From positions 1 to 64,000 of the forward strand of contig NZ_QEKI01000011.1 in assembly GCF_003096355.1 (NCBI RefSeq): a stretch of DNA of 64,000 bases. The letters are read 5' to 3'. This document shows positions 28,793 to 37,648 of the stretch, in pieces. Under the pieces are notes generated by a model. The model was not told the DNA's origin. It searched no databases and saw nothing but the letters and a program-made list of their open reading frames with translations. Numbering within the stretch: position 1 is the stretch's first letter; the number at the start of each line of letters is the position of its first letter. The stretch is from Pontibacter virosus. Lineage in GTDB: Bacteria > Bacteroidota > Bacteroidia > Cytophagales > Hymenobacteraceae. The position numbers were made by a program, and so were the translations under genes.

Positions 28793-31000
28793 ATGGCGAA
28801 ATTGATTATTGTGTCAAACCGACTCCCTGTAAAGCTACAGGAACATGAGGGTCGGCTTGATTTTAAACCGAGTGAGGGCGGCCTCGCAACGGGATTAGGC
28901 TCTGTATATAAGAAAAAGAACAACCTTTGGATTGGCTGGCCGGGCATGGTGGTTGAGGATGAATCGCAGCAACAGCAGATCGTCGACAACCTGAATGGAC
29001 AGAACATGCACCCAGTCTTTCTTTCCGAAAAAGAAATAAAAGAGTTTTACGAGGGCTTCAGCAATGAAACGTTGTGGCCTACTTTCCACTATTTCAGTCA
29101 GTACGCTATTTACGAACAGCAGCTTTGGGAAACGTATGTTGAGGTAAACCAGAAGTATTGTGACGAGCTGGTAAAAGTGGCGGAGCCCGATGACACGATC
29201 TGGGTGCACGATTACCAGTTGCTGCTACTGCCGTCGATGCTGCGCGAGAAGTTACCGGAGAGTACTATTGGGTTCTTTCAGCATATACCGTTTCCATCCT
29301 ACGAAGTTTTCCGCCTCCTGCCCTGGCGCAAGGAGCTGCTGGAAGGTATGCTGGGCTCCGACCTGATCGGTTTCCATACCTACGACGACATGCGCCACTT
29401 CCTCAGCTCGGTCAACCGACTGGTGGGCCACGGCAGCACGCATGGCTGGATCAACACCGGTAACCGCTCGCTGCTCGTCGACTCCTTTCCGATGGGCATC
29501 GACTATGAGAAGTATGAGCAGACTGCTGAGAGTGAGGAGGTGAAAAAGCGTGAGAAGATCTACCGCAATAACCTGCACTCCAAAAAGATCGTGCTCTCCA
29601 TCGACCGACTCGACTACTCCAAAGGTATACCGCAACGACTGCAGGCCTTTGAGCTGTTTCTGGAGCGCTATCCGGAGTTTCACGAAAAGGTAACGTTGGT
29701 AATGCTCGTGGTGCCGTCGCGTGACGCGGTGGACAAATACAAGGAGCTGAAAGAGGAGGTGGACGAACTGGTGGGCCGCATCAACGGCAATTACAGCCAC
29801 ATGAACTGGAATCCGATCCAGTACTTCTACCGCTCGTACCCGCTCGAAACGCTTTCTGCCTTTTACCGCATGGCGGATGTGGCCCTGGTAACGCCGATGC
29901 GCGATGGTATGAACCTGGTCTGCAAAGAGTACGTGGCGAGCAAGCTCGACCAGACAGGCGTGCTAATCCTGAGTGAGATGGCGGGGGCTTCCAAAGAGCT
30001 TTCCGAGGCGCTTCTGATCAACCCGAATGACATCAACCAGATGGTGGAGACGCTGCACACAGCCCTTACCATGCCCGAAGAAATTCAGAAGCAGCACATG
30101 CAGCATATGCAGGAATCGCTGCGCAGGTATAACATCCACCACTGGGTGAGCATGTTCATGGACCGCCTCTCTTATGTCAAGATTAAACAGCTGTCCATGG
30201 CCACCACATACCTCGACGAGGCAACATATCAGGAACTCAGCAACTCGTATGAAGAGGCCAGTTCGCGTCTGTTCTTCCTGGAGTATGACGGGGCTCTGGT
30301 CGACTACCAGGGCCGTCCGCTGATGGCTGCGCCTGACGAAGACCTGCTGGAGCTTTTGCAGATGCTGAGCAGCAATTCCAAGAACCGGGTGGTGGTGATC
30401 AGCAGCCGCGAGAAAGACACCATGCAACGCTGGTTGGGACACATGAACATCGACCTGATAGCCGAGCATGGCGTGTGGATAAAGCAGCGCGGCACCGGCT
30501 GGCAGACCATGACCAGCCTGATCGACGACTGGAAGAGCGACATCCGCCTGATTCTGGATTTGTACGTGGACCGCACGCCGGGCTCTTTTATTGAGGAGAA
30601 AGAGTACTCACTGGTATGGCACTACCGCCGCGTAGAAACTGGTTTGGGTGAGTTGCGTGCACGTGAGCTCGTGAGCCACCTCAACTTCCTGGCCACCAAC
30701 AGCAACCTGCAGGTGCTCGACGGACAAATGGCCGTAGAGATCAAGGCGCAGGAAGTGAGCAAGGGAAAGGCAACCAGTTACTGGCTCAACATGTACCCGC
30801 ATGATTTTGTGCTGGCCATTGGCGATGACTGGGGCGACGAGGATATCTTCAAAGCCATGCCGCGCGAGGCTTATACCGTGAAGATCGGAAACACGCACTC
30901 CGTGGCAAAGTATCACCTTGATAGCTGTGAAGAAGCCCGGAAACTGCTCTCCAGATTGGTGGGGCTCAAGCAAAAAAAGCTACCGAAAGAATTGCTGTAA
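28793..31000 (+). CDS. otsA: Trehalose-6-phosphate synthase fused to a trehalose-phosphatase-like domain with altered catalytic Asp
   Basis: 735 residues from the ATG at 28793 (MAKLIIVSNRLPVKL); an earlier ATG at 28733 would add 20 unrelated residues. Residues 1-470 form GT20 trehalose-6-phosphate synthase (EGGLATGLGSV, HDYQLLLLPSML, LSIDRLDYSKGIPQRL, DGMNLVCKEYVA). Residues 490-735 are HAD trehalose-phosphatase-like. Motif IV (GDDWGDEDIF) and the Lys of motif III (VEIKAQEVSKGKAT) are present, but motif I reads FFLEYDGALV, where the family has LDYDGTL: the nucleophilic Asp is Glu (codon GAG at 30281-30283) and Thr is Ala. The synthase half should work; the phosphatase half may not. A terminator follows. 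Confidence 0.95.
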   Translation: MAKLIIVSNRLPVKLQEHEGRLDFKPSEGGLATGLGSVYKKKNNLWIGWPGMVVEDESQQQQIVDNLNGQNMHPVFLSEKEIKEFYEGFSNETLWPTFHYFSQYAIYEQQLWETYVEVNQKYCDELVKVAEPDDTIWVHDYQLLLLPSMLREKLPESTIGFFQHIPFPSYEVFRLLPWRKELLEGMLGSDLIGFHTYDDMRHFLSSVNRLVGHGSTHGWINTGNRSLLVDSFPMGIDYEKYEQTAESEEVKKREKIYRNNLHSKKIVLSIDRLDYSKGIPQRLQAFELFLERYPEFHEKVTLVMLVVPSRDAVDKYKELKEEVDELVGRINGNYSHMNWNPIQYFYRSYPLETLSAFYRMADVALVTPMRDGMNLVCKEYVASKLDQTGVLILSEMAGASKELSEALLINPNDINQMVETLHTALTMPEEIQKQHMQHMQESLRRYNIHHWVSMFMDRLSYVKIKQLSMATTYLDEATYQELSNSYEEASSRLFFLEYDGALVDYQGRPLMAAPDEDLLELLQMLSSNSKNRVVVISSREKDTMQRWLGHMNIDLIAEHGVWIKQRGTGWQTMTSLIDDWKSDIRLILDLYVDRTPGSFIEEKEYSLVWHYRRVETGLGELRARELVSHLNFLATNSNLQVLDGQMAVEIKAQEVSKGKATSYWLNMYPHDFVLAIGDDWGDEDIFKAMPREAYTVKIGNTHSVAKYHLDSCEEARKLLSRLVGLKQKKLPKELL

Positions 31001-31018
31001 ATAGGTTTTAGTGAAACA

Positions 31019-31060
31019 GAAAAGCCCCGGCTGTTGCATAACAGGTCGGGGCTTTTCGTT
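31019..31060 (+). terminator. Intrinsic terminator after the otsA-otsB fusion
   Basis: Eleven-bp outer stem GAAAAGCCCCG/CGGGGCTTTTC with an inner CTGTT/AACAG stem, 18 bp past the stop codon and followed by GTTT. It may also serve the minus-strand gene ending at 31080. Confidence 0.88.
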
Positions 31061-31079
31061 TAGGCGGTACCAGCTGAGC

Positions 31080-31280
31080 TTAGCGTCTTTCTTCCGTTCT
31101 CTTGCTATACCTGCGGTAACTGTATACGAGTGATAGAAGCACCAGCACGTTGGCTACCAAACGCATGTATACATGCTGGTTCGGTACAGAAGTCAGCGAG
31201 TCGGAGAAATCAATGTTGGTGATGTTATAGATGATCAAGACGATCAACAGGATGATCAGAACAAGGGCGAATTTCTTCAT
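31080..31280 (-). CDS. Small two-segment membrane protein, function unknown
   Basis: 66 residues from the ATG at 31280: MKKFALVLIILLIVLIIYNIT forms a first hydrophobic segment, a short polar linker (NIDFSDSLTSVPNQHV) follows, then a second segment (MRLVANVLVLLSLVYSY) and a basic tail (RRYSKRTEERR). No named family is recognised. It starts 18 bp downstream of the xseB stop in the same direction, so it may be co-transcribed with the exonuclease VII genes, though a link in function is not implied. Confidence 0.55.
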   Translation of the reverse strand: MKKFALVLIILLIVLIIYNITNIDFSDSLTSVPNQHVYMRLVANVLVLLSLVYSYRRYSKRTEERR

Positions 31281-31298
31281 GAGCAATTCGGCTATACA

Positions 31299-31565
31299 TT
31301 ACTGGAACAAAGTGCCACCGCTTGCGCCGCCTTTCTCAGACTTAGATACCGGCTCCTCGCAATTCTCCTCGTTGAACACCTGGTTGATGGCGTTCTCGGC
31401 ATGGCGCAGTTTGTCTTTGCAGAATTTGATCAGCAGGGAAGAACGCTGCACTTTCTGGGTCAGTTCGTCCACATCCACGGAGTCGCTTTCGATGGCCCGC
31501 AGGATTTCCTCAAGTTCCTGGGTGGCCTCGCGGTAGGTCATTTTGCTTATGTCTTTGTTATTCAT
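31299..31565 (-). CDS. xseB: Exodeoxyribonuclease VII small subunit
   Basis: 88 residues, helical, with the family core MTYREATQELEEILRAIESDSVDVDELTQKVQRSSLLIKFC split as expected into two helices. Binds the large subunit to form exonuclease VII, which degrades single-stranded DNA from both ends. The start overlaps the xseA stop by 8 bp (the GATGAATAAC junction), indicating coupled translation and matched subunit supply. The Gly/Ser/Ala-rich C-terminal tail (SKSEKGGASGGTLFQ) looks disordered. Confidence 0.93.
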   Translation of the reverse strand: MNNKDISKMTYREATQELEEILRAIESDSVDVDELTQKVQRSSLLIKFCKDKLRHAENAINQVFNEENCEEPVSKSEKGGASGGTLFQ

Positions 31566-33120
31566 CTTTGTCTGTGTTTACAACTAAACTGTGCACCCTG
31601 CCGTCCTGCAGGCGCGTTTCAATCACATCTCCCTCTTTTACCTGCCCCATGTGCTTGATGATCTTTCCGTTGATCAGCGTTAAGGTATAGCCGCGCAACA
31701 AAAGCTTTTCCGGGTCGTTGGCCTGGATGCGCATTTCGAGCATGTCAAGCTTGTGGCTGTCGGAGCTTAGTTTTTTCTGGGCACTGTACTGCAGGCGGTC
31801 ACTGCATTTCACAAAGCTCAACTGACTACGCTTGTGCTTGTCCTTGGCCTCTGTCTCGATGCAGTGCACGAGTTTGTTCAGGTCCTGCTCCTTCATGTGC
31901 AGCCAGCGCTGGCCTATTCCCTCCACACAAACGGTCAGCTCGCTTAGTTCCCTGCCGCGCAGGTGCAACAGGTCTTTGGTATAAGCCTGCAGCAACCTTT
32001 CTGAGTTCAGAAGTCGGTGTTTCTGGGTTTCGAGGAAGCTTTTGGGCTTAAGGAGCAGACTCTTAGAAAAATGCTCCAGCTGCTCCCGGTTTTCCTGCAG
32101 AAAACTATTGGTTAAGTTCGCTATTTTCAGGCTCTGTCGCTCCAACTTGTCGGCTGTGAGACGCAGCTGCTGACTGGCGAACATGTGAATACTGTCAAAC
32201 AGTCCCTCTACCCCTGTTTCAAAAGCAAGCGCTTTATCCACCAGATAATTTGCCACAGCCGTCGGCGTCTTCTGGCGGGTATGGGCTACGAGGTCAGAGA
32301 TACTTTCGTCGCGCTCATGGCCTATACCTGTTATAACGGGCAGCGGCGAATTGCCAATGGCAGCAGCTACCTTGTAATCGTCAAAGCAGCCCAGATCGGT
32401 CTGCGAACCGCCCCCACGAATGATCACAATGGCGTCGAACAAATGGCTATACCTAGCGATCAGGTCCATGGCTTTGGTAATGGAGGCGGGTGCCTCGTTC
32501 CCTTGAACAGTAGCTGGGAAAAGCCTCGTATCGAAAGTATAGCCGTAGCTATTGTTTTCGAGTTGGTGTATAAAATCCTGGTAGCCCGCCGCTGTCGCCG
32601 ACGATACAATGGCCAGCCGCTGTGGCACCAGTGGAATTTCCAGCTCTTTGTTGGCTGTGAGCAATCCCTCGGTTTCCAGTCGCTTCAGGGTTTCCTGTCG
32701 CTGTCTGGCCAGATCACCAATGGTATAGTTGGCGTCGATGTTGACAATGTCGAGGCTAAGGCCATAGAGTTCGTGAAAACGCACCTGCGCCTGAAAGAGA
32801 ATCTTGAGTCCGGCCTTGAGTGGCTGCCCTGTTTTCTCCTCAAAATACCGCCCCAGCATTTGAAAACGGCTGCTCCAGATCGTTGCTCGGGCCTGCGCTT
32901 GTATCGCGCCGCGCGGATTGTCGCCTTTATCGACCAGGTTGAGGTAGCAGTGCCCTTTGCGGCGATCCGGCGTCACCTGCGAGATCTCCGCCACCACCCA
33001 GTAGCTCTCCGGAAACGCCATTTCCAGCTCTTCGCGTATCTGCTGGTGCAGTTCGAAGAGCGAAAGCGGAGCATGAAACTCCTGGGTTACGGTAGTCTGG
33101 CTGAAATAAAACTGGGCCAT
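31558..33120 (-). CDS. xseA: Exodeoxyribonuclease VII large subunit
   Basis: 520 residues. N-terminal OB-fold (about 25-130) with WVVAEISQVTPDRRKGHCYLNLVD; catalytic core with LAIVSSATAAGYQDF, IVIIRGGGSQTDLGCFDDYKVA and PVITGIGHERDESISDLVAHTRQKTPTAVA segments typical of the family; helical C-terminal region (about 300-460) for small-subunit binding. Longer than E. coli XseA (456 residues) mainly in the helical region. Forms the catalytic subunit of exonuclease VII in the cytoplasm. Followed directly by xseB. Confidence 0.95.
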   Translation of the reverse strand: MAQFYFSQTTVTQEFHAPLSLFELHQQIREELEMAFPESYWVVAEISQVTPDRRKGHCYLNLVDKGDNPRGAIQAQARATIWSSRFQMLGRYFEEKTGQPLKAGLKILFQAQVRFHELYGLSLDIVNIDANYTIGDLARQRQETLKRLETEGLLTANKELEIPLVPQRLAIVSSATAAGYQDFIHQLENNSYGYTFDTRLFPATVQGNEAPASITKAMDLIARYSHLFDAIVIIRGGGSQTDLGCFDDYKVAAAIGNSPLPVITGIGHERDESISDLVAHTRQKTPTAVANYLVDKALAFETGVEGLFDSIHMFASQQLRLTADKLERQSLKIANLTNSFLQENREQLEHFSKSLLLKPKSFLETQKHRLLNSERLLQAYTKDLLHLRGRELSELTVCVEGIGQRWLHMKEQDLNKLVHCIETEAKDKHKRSQLSFVKCSDRLQYSAQKKLSSDSHKLDMLEMRIQANDPEKLLLRGYTLTLINGKIIKHMGQVKEGDVIETRLQDGRVHSLVVNTDKDE

Positions 33121-34213
33121 GGGTAGGGTGAAGGATCTAAACCCGAAGATAGGGGTTTTAGGGGAATTCTTTTTAAAGCGTTATGGGATTTTGTTCTTTA
33201 ACAGATATTGGTTTAGCGGCGCATGGGCTTTGTTTTTTAATAGCTGAATGGGTAGGTACTGGTCTTTCAAGTATAACTACTTGTTTTGTTTCATAGCTCG
33301 GCTTGGCCAGCCGGGCGACTTTTTCGCCTGTGCGGCGGGCACCTACTTTTTTCCTTGATGAAAAGAAAGAGGGCCTCTACCCCCAGTAGGCAAAAAAATC
33401 AAGACTATCCAAATCGAGGGCCCCTACCCCCACTCGCTGAACGCTCTTGACAGGGGGACCCCTTCACCCCCAACAGTAGAGCGCCGTTTTGTGCACTTGG
33501 CTAGAGCGATCTGCTTCGTAGCCCAAGGGGCAAGGATGCCTTGCTATAACTGATAGTGGTGTGTGGCAGAAAATATAGCACTTATACCTGTAGATTGAGA
33601 TTGGTAGATATTGCCTCGGTACGGGCAGGTTCGTTTCATTCCACCTCTTTTGTTATCCTGTAAGAATCTTGGTAAAGAGGGCCCCTACCCCCGCAACTAG
33701 GATCGACTTAACCTCCCGGGGGTAGGGGCCGTCTATTTCAACCAAGTCTCTTAACAAAATGACAGTAAGATTTTTGCCTGTCTTCGTAGAATGAAGCAGC
33801 CTGCTTAGAAGTGAGGGGTAGGGGTTGGTATAATCGTTTACAGGTATACAGAAGTAATGAGGCTTATACCTACCAACTGGCAGTGGCGAAAGCTCCCCTC
33901 CTTGGATAAGGAGGGGCAAGGGTGATTGGACCCGGTGTAGCAAAAGAATTGCTGCAGAGACAAAGCCTATACCTAAGGGTCGGGAAGTACCAGAAATTCC
34001 CCTCTGGAGGTAGAGGCCCTCTATTAAGAGAGGGACAGGGGTATATTATAGCAACCGCTTAACCTCCCTTCAACTAAGATCCCTTCAGGATGACAGATCG
34101 GAAAGCAGCAGCGGAAAAGTCCCGCTTCGAAGTTGAATATCCAGGACTTGTTTCGGGAGAGGCAGGAAGATGACAATCATGCACAAGAATCTTTAACAAC
34201 CCAAAATCCAACC
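33121..34213. repeat. 1.1-kb non-coding region built of degenerate repeats
   Basis: No gene is supported. Pyrimidine/purine-biased units of the type GAGGGCCCCTACCCCC recur at 33416-33431 and 33677-33692, a variant lies at about 33369-33384, and the reverse complement GGGGGTAGGGGCC is at 33718-33730. The units at 33669-33692 and 33718-33748 form an imperfect inverted repeat reaching out to CTTGG/CCAAG. A further unit (CCCCTCC ... GGAGGGG) lies near 33896-33915, and a copy of the dispersed repeat seen at 27.7 kb ends the region. Probably eroded miniature mobile elements or repeats that spread between genes. Confidence 0.6.
34111..34182. repeat. Dispersed non-coding repeat, copy 2
   Basis: The block contains GGACTTGTTTCGGGAG, preceded by CTTCGAAGTTGAATATCC and followed by GATGACAATCATGCAC, all matching the order in copy 1 near 27.7 kb with scattered differences. 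It lies just outside the 3' end of the regulator gene ending at 34214. Confidence 0.65.
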
Positions 34214-35695
34214 CTACCCCTTCAACTGATCCAGCGTCTGCATCACCTTCTCCTGCCATAGCTGCTTCTCTAAAATCACGGGGGGGGCGACGCGTTCGAG
34301 GCAGTCGAGGGCGGGACAGCGTTCGCAGGTTTCGTTGACGTAGCGGTGCACAATGGCCGGGTCGTCGAGGAAGCGGACTTTGCGGCGCAGGTTCTCATTG
34401 AGCAGCATGCCAATGCTGATCGTGCCGGTCAGGCTTTCAGTTGGCTGCGCCAGTGCCAGCACCAGGTACTCATTGGTTGAGTTGATATATGAGGAGCGCT
34501 GTATGCCTACCAGTGGCCGCTCAAGTTGACCCATCAGTTTCTGCCTCTCCATGTCCTCGAAGAGCGTGAGCGAGATCCAGCGGCGGCAATAGTGCTCGTT
34601 CAGGAAGGAGGCGTGTGGGTTGTGCAGTCCCGACAGGTGGAGCTCTTTGGTAAGAGAAAAGTGGTCTGAGGCCGCATCATGGTGGAAGCGCAGGAAAAAA
34701 AGCTGTTTGATGCTGAAGAAGCGGGGCAGCAACGAAGTCAGGCGGTGCAGCAACGTCTCGGGAGAGGTGTTGTAGCTCTCCATGAGCTGCAGCAGCAAAT
34801 TTGGCTGCCAGGTCGGTTGTGCGAAAAATGTCTGCATGTCCTGCACCAGTCGGTCGCGGTTGAGCAGGAGGGCACCAGCGAAGTAAGAGGCCTTGAAGTT
34901 GTTGAGAACCTCTTCAAACGACCCCACTTTCACCCAGGTGGAGGTATGGGGGCGTGGTTGCAACTGCAATACCTCAAAACCAATCTCGCGTGCTACTGCA
35001 AACGTACGCTGCTGCTCTGTCAGGTTAGGGTTGAGCAAAAGCAGAGGTGTCGCACCTGGTTTGTGAATGGAGCGAAGCGGAGCTAGCTCAGGGTACTGCT
35101 CAAAAGCCTCCGTTGCAATTTTTATGTTAAATGAGTTTTCCAGTATACCTGCCAATTGCTCAAAGCCAGGGGTAGCCTCCGCGCTGATGCCGTGAGTTTC
35201 CATAAATCGCTCTACTTCCAGTTCTAAATCCTCGAAGTAGTTGTCGTGCAGTTCCTGGTATGAGCGGAGGGCGGAGAAGTAAAACTGCTCTACCCGAAGG
35301 TCAAAGGCGCGCGAGATCTCAAGCAAAGTGTTCACAAAAGCACTTAGCTTGGCCGGGGCTGTGGCAAACAGGTCCAGTAACCGACTAACATCCAGCCCGA
35401 AATGCTCGAGCGGCAACTCCGACAGAATGTTCGATTGCAGGAGTTCGCCTACAGGCTGTAGGCGCTTGCTCAATTGCAACGACACCAGGTAATCGTATGT
35501 CACGCCCAGTTCATCGGCTATTATCGCAATTTTGCTGGGTTTGGGGTGCTTCTTTCCCTTTTCTATCTCGTTGAGGTACGACACCGATATCCCTGTGCTT
35601 ATAGCCAAGTCTGTCAGCGATATATTCTTTTCTGATCTTAACTGTTTGATTTTCAGACCGAGTATAAGCCTGATAACATCTTCTTGTAGCCTCAT
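34214..35695 (-). CDS. RamB/ScfR-like transcriptional regulator (XRE HTH plus IrrE-like and C-terminal domains)
   Basis: 493 residues. An XRE-type helix-turn-helix at about 11-66 ([37 protein letters not shown]), a middle ImmA/IrrE-like region where the usual HExxH metal site reads [10 protein letters not shown] and so lacks both His, and a C-terminal domain ending with a CERCPALDC cysteine cluster. The architecture is that of RamB/PrpC-type regulators and the short-chain fatty acyl-CoA regulator family, which control acetate and propionate genes in actinobacteria. It is divergent from aceB-aceA, so control of the glyoxylate shunt, perhaps sensing an acyl-CoA, is a strong inference. Confidence 0.85.
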   Translation of the reverse strand: MRLQEDVIRLILGLKIKQLRSEKNISLTDLAISTGISVSYLNEIEKGKKHPKPSKIAIIADELGVTYDYLVSLQLSKRLQPVGELLQSNILSELPLEHFGLDVSRLLDLFATAPAKLSAFVNTLLEISRAFDLRVEQFYFSALRSYQELHDNYFEDLELEVERFMETHGISAEATPGFEQLAGILENSFNIKIATEAFEQYPELAPLRSIHKPGATPLLLLNPNLTEQQRTFAVAREIGFEVLQLQPRPHTSTWVKVGSFEEVLNNFKASYFAGALLLNRDRLVQDMQTFFAQPTWQPNLLLQLMESYNTSPETLLHRLTSLLPRFFSIKQLFFLRFHHDAASDHFSLTKELHLSGLHNPHASFLNEHYCRRWISLTLFEDMERQKLMGQLERPLVGIQRSSYINSTNEYLVLALAQPTESLTGTISIGMLLNENLRRKVRFLDDPAIVHRYVNETCERCPALDCLERVAPPVILEKQLWQEKVMQTLDQLKG

Positions 35696-35773
35696 TCAAA
35701 AATAATTTCACTGTGCTAATGCTAATAAACGGGCTTTTGCGATTATTTCCTAAAAACGTAAAAAATATTATTA

Positions 35774-35785
35774 GCGAAAATTCGC
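35774..35785. promoter_or_regulatory. Inverted repeat, candidate operator between the regulator and aceB
   Basis: GCGAA-AA-TTCGC, a perfect 5+2+5 palindrome in the 152-bp divergent region, 63 bp before the aceB ATG. Related half-sites TTTGCGA (about 35737) and TTCGCG (about 35799) lie on either side. RamB sites in Corynebacterium contain a TTTGC-type core, so a RamB-like protein is a plausible binder; this is inference. Confidence 0.45.
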
Positions 35786-35847
35786 CAAAAATTAAATGTT
35801 CGCGTATAGATGATAAAATTACAATCCGTCACCTCACGTTTATAGAT

Positions 35848-37440
35848 ATGTTAGTAGAGAGCACAGCCCAGGTAAAAGGAATGCCTGTGAAAGGTATAGA
35901 GCAAATATTAACACCGGAAGCCCTCGAGTTTTTGGAAACACTGCACGATCGTTTCGAAAAAAGAAGAGAAGAGCTTTTGAAAGCCAGATCAGAGCGACAG
36001 CAGCGCATTGATGCCGGCGAGCGCCCCGGTTTTCTGGAGGAGACCAAAGCAATCAGAGAGGGGAATTGGAAAGTGGGCGCTATGCCTGACGACCTGCAAA
36101 TGCGGCGCGTGGAAATCACAGGGCCGGTGGACCGCAAAATGGTGATCAACGCGCTCAACTCCGGGGCTGATGTGTTTATGGCTGACTTTGAGGACGCCAA
36201 CTCGCCTATCTGGGAGAACGTTGTGCAGGGGCAGATCAACCTATACGATGCCGTGCGTCGCACTATCACCTACCAAAATGGCAAGGTATACCAACTGAAA
36301 GAGGAGGTGGCTTTGCTGAAAGTGCGCCCACGCGGCTGGCACTTGACTGAAAAGCATTTGGTGATAGGAGGCAAGCCTGTCTCAGCTGCTTTGTTTGACT
36401 TCGGGCTTTACTTCTTCCATAACGCTAAAGAATTGATTGCCCGCGGTACAGGACCTTACTTCTACCTGCCTAAACTGGAGAGCCATCTGGAGGCCCGCTT
36501 GTGGAATGATGTGTTCGTAGCATCGCAGGAGGCTCTGGCTATACCTGTCGGCACCATCAAAGTGACGGTACTGATTGAAACCATTCTGGCTGCTTTTGAG
36601 ATGGACGAAATTCTGTATGAACTGCGCGAGCATATTGTGGGTCTCAACGCCGGCCGCTGGGATTACATCTTCAGCGCCATCAAGAAGTTCCGCAACCAGC
36701 CGGAAGTGATCTTTCCAGACCGCACCGCCATTACCATGCAGGTGCCTTTTATGAAAACTTATACCGATCTGCTCGTGCAAACCTGTCACAAACGCGGCGC
36801 CCATGCCATGGGCGGTATGGCGGCCTTCATCCCGAATCGACACGATCCAGCCGTAAACAAGACTGCCTTTGAGAAAGTGAAAGCCGACAAGGACTTTGAA
36901 GCGAAGAATGGTTTTGACGGTACCTGGGTGGCACACCCGGATCTTATACCTGTTGCCCGTGAAGCTTTCGATAAAGTACTGGGCGATAAACCGCACCAGA
37001 AGGAAGTGCTACGAGAAGAGGTGAACGTAAAAGCTTATGACCTGCTCAACTTCAACATAGAAGGAGGCAAGATCACAGAGGCCGGGCTGCGACTTAACAT
37101 CAACGTAGGCATCCTTTACATCGGCAACTGGCTCTGCGGTACCGGTGCGGCCGCCATCCACAACCTGATGGAGGACGCCGCCACCGCCGAAATCTCCCGG
37201 GCACAGGTATGGCAGTGGCTTCACCAAAAAGACACCCGCACTGCCGAAGGCGAGCCGATCACGGAGGAACGCGTGCTACAACTTATCAAAGAAGAGACCG
37301 ACCATATCAAAGAAGAAGTTGGGCTGGCTATGTTCAAAAACTGCCATTTCGAACGTGCCTCACAACTCTTCTCCGAGCTCGTGCTCTCTACCTGTTTCGT
37401 TGATTTCCTGACACTCCCGGCTTATAAGTACATAGTGTAG
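35848..37440 (+). CDS. aceB: Malate synthase A
   Basis: Condenses glyoxylate with acetyl-CoA to malate in the glyoxylate shunt. 530 residues from the ATG at 35848 ([16 protein letters not shown]), the usual length of malate synthase A; the frame is open upstream to 35713 but those 45 residues do not fit the family. Conserved stretches: [18 protein letters not shown] (Mg/glyoxylate site region), [29 protein letters not shown] and [13 protein letters not shown]. First gene of a pair with isocitrate lyase and divergent from the RamB-like regulator. Confidence 0.97.
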   Translation: MLVESTAQVKGMPVKGIEQILTPEALEFLETLHDRFEKRREELLKARSERQQRIDAGERPGFLEETKAIREGNWKVGAMPDDLQMRRVEITGPVDRKMVINALNSGADVFMADFEDANSPIWENVVQGQINLYDAVRRTITYQNGKVYQLKEEVALLKVRPRGWHLTEKHLVIGGKPVSAALFDFGLYFFHNAKELIARGTGPYFYLPKLESHLEARLWNDVFVASQEALAIPVGTIKVTVLIETILAAFEMDEILYELREHIVGLNAGRWDYIFSAIKKFRNQPEVIFPDRTAITMQVPFMKTYTDLLVQTCHKRGAHAMGGMAAFIPNRHDPAVNKTAFEKVKADKDFEAKNGFDGTWVAHPDLIPVAREAFDKVLGDKPHQKEVLREEVNVKAYDLLNFNIEGGKITEAGLRLNINVGILYIGNWLCGTGAAAIHNLMEDAATAEISRAQVWQWLHQKDTRTAEGEPITEERVLQLIKEETDHIKEEVGLAMFKNCHFERASQLFSELVLSTCFVDFLTLPAYKYIV

Positions 37441-37600
37441 AGTTTAGGAGTTGGGGAGTTTAAGAGTTGAGGATGTAAGAGTTTATGGAATAAGAAAAAG
37501 TACGCAAAAACTGATTCTCTTTTCAACCCTAATTAACCCAGGACTTGTGACTTCTATACTTTCTAATTTCTACTTCTCAAACTCCCCAACTCCTAAACTC
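37440..37600. repeat. 22-bp perfect inverted repeat and ACTCC-rich tract between aceB and aceA
   Basis: Arms at 37440-37461 and 37579-37600 are perfect reverse complements, separated by 117 bp. The left arm begins at the last base of the aceB stop codon. Beyond the right arm, to about 37645, AACTCC-type units recur, giving a simple-repeat appearance. In RNA this would form a long stem between the two genes. Confidence 0.85.
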
Positions 37601-37648
37601 ATTTAACTCCCAAATTCAAACCTCTCAAACTCCAAAACTCCAATAATT

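Noticed and set aside
33653-33943. Minus-strand open frame of 96 codons in the repeat region
   Set aside because: It runs across the inverted repeats, has no recognisable content and no partner gene; likely chance.
34074-34259. Minus-strand open frame similar to one at 27683-27883
   Set aside because: The similarity comes from a shared DNA repeat; neither frame has coding signs and both start in unrelated sequence.
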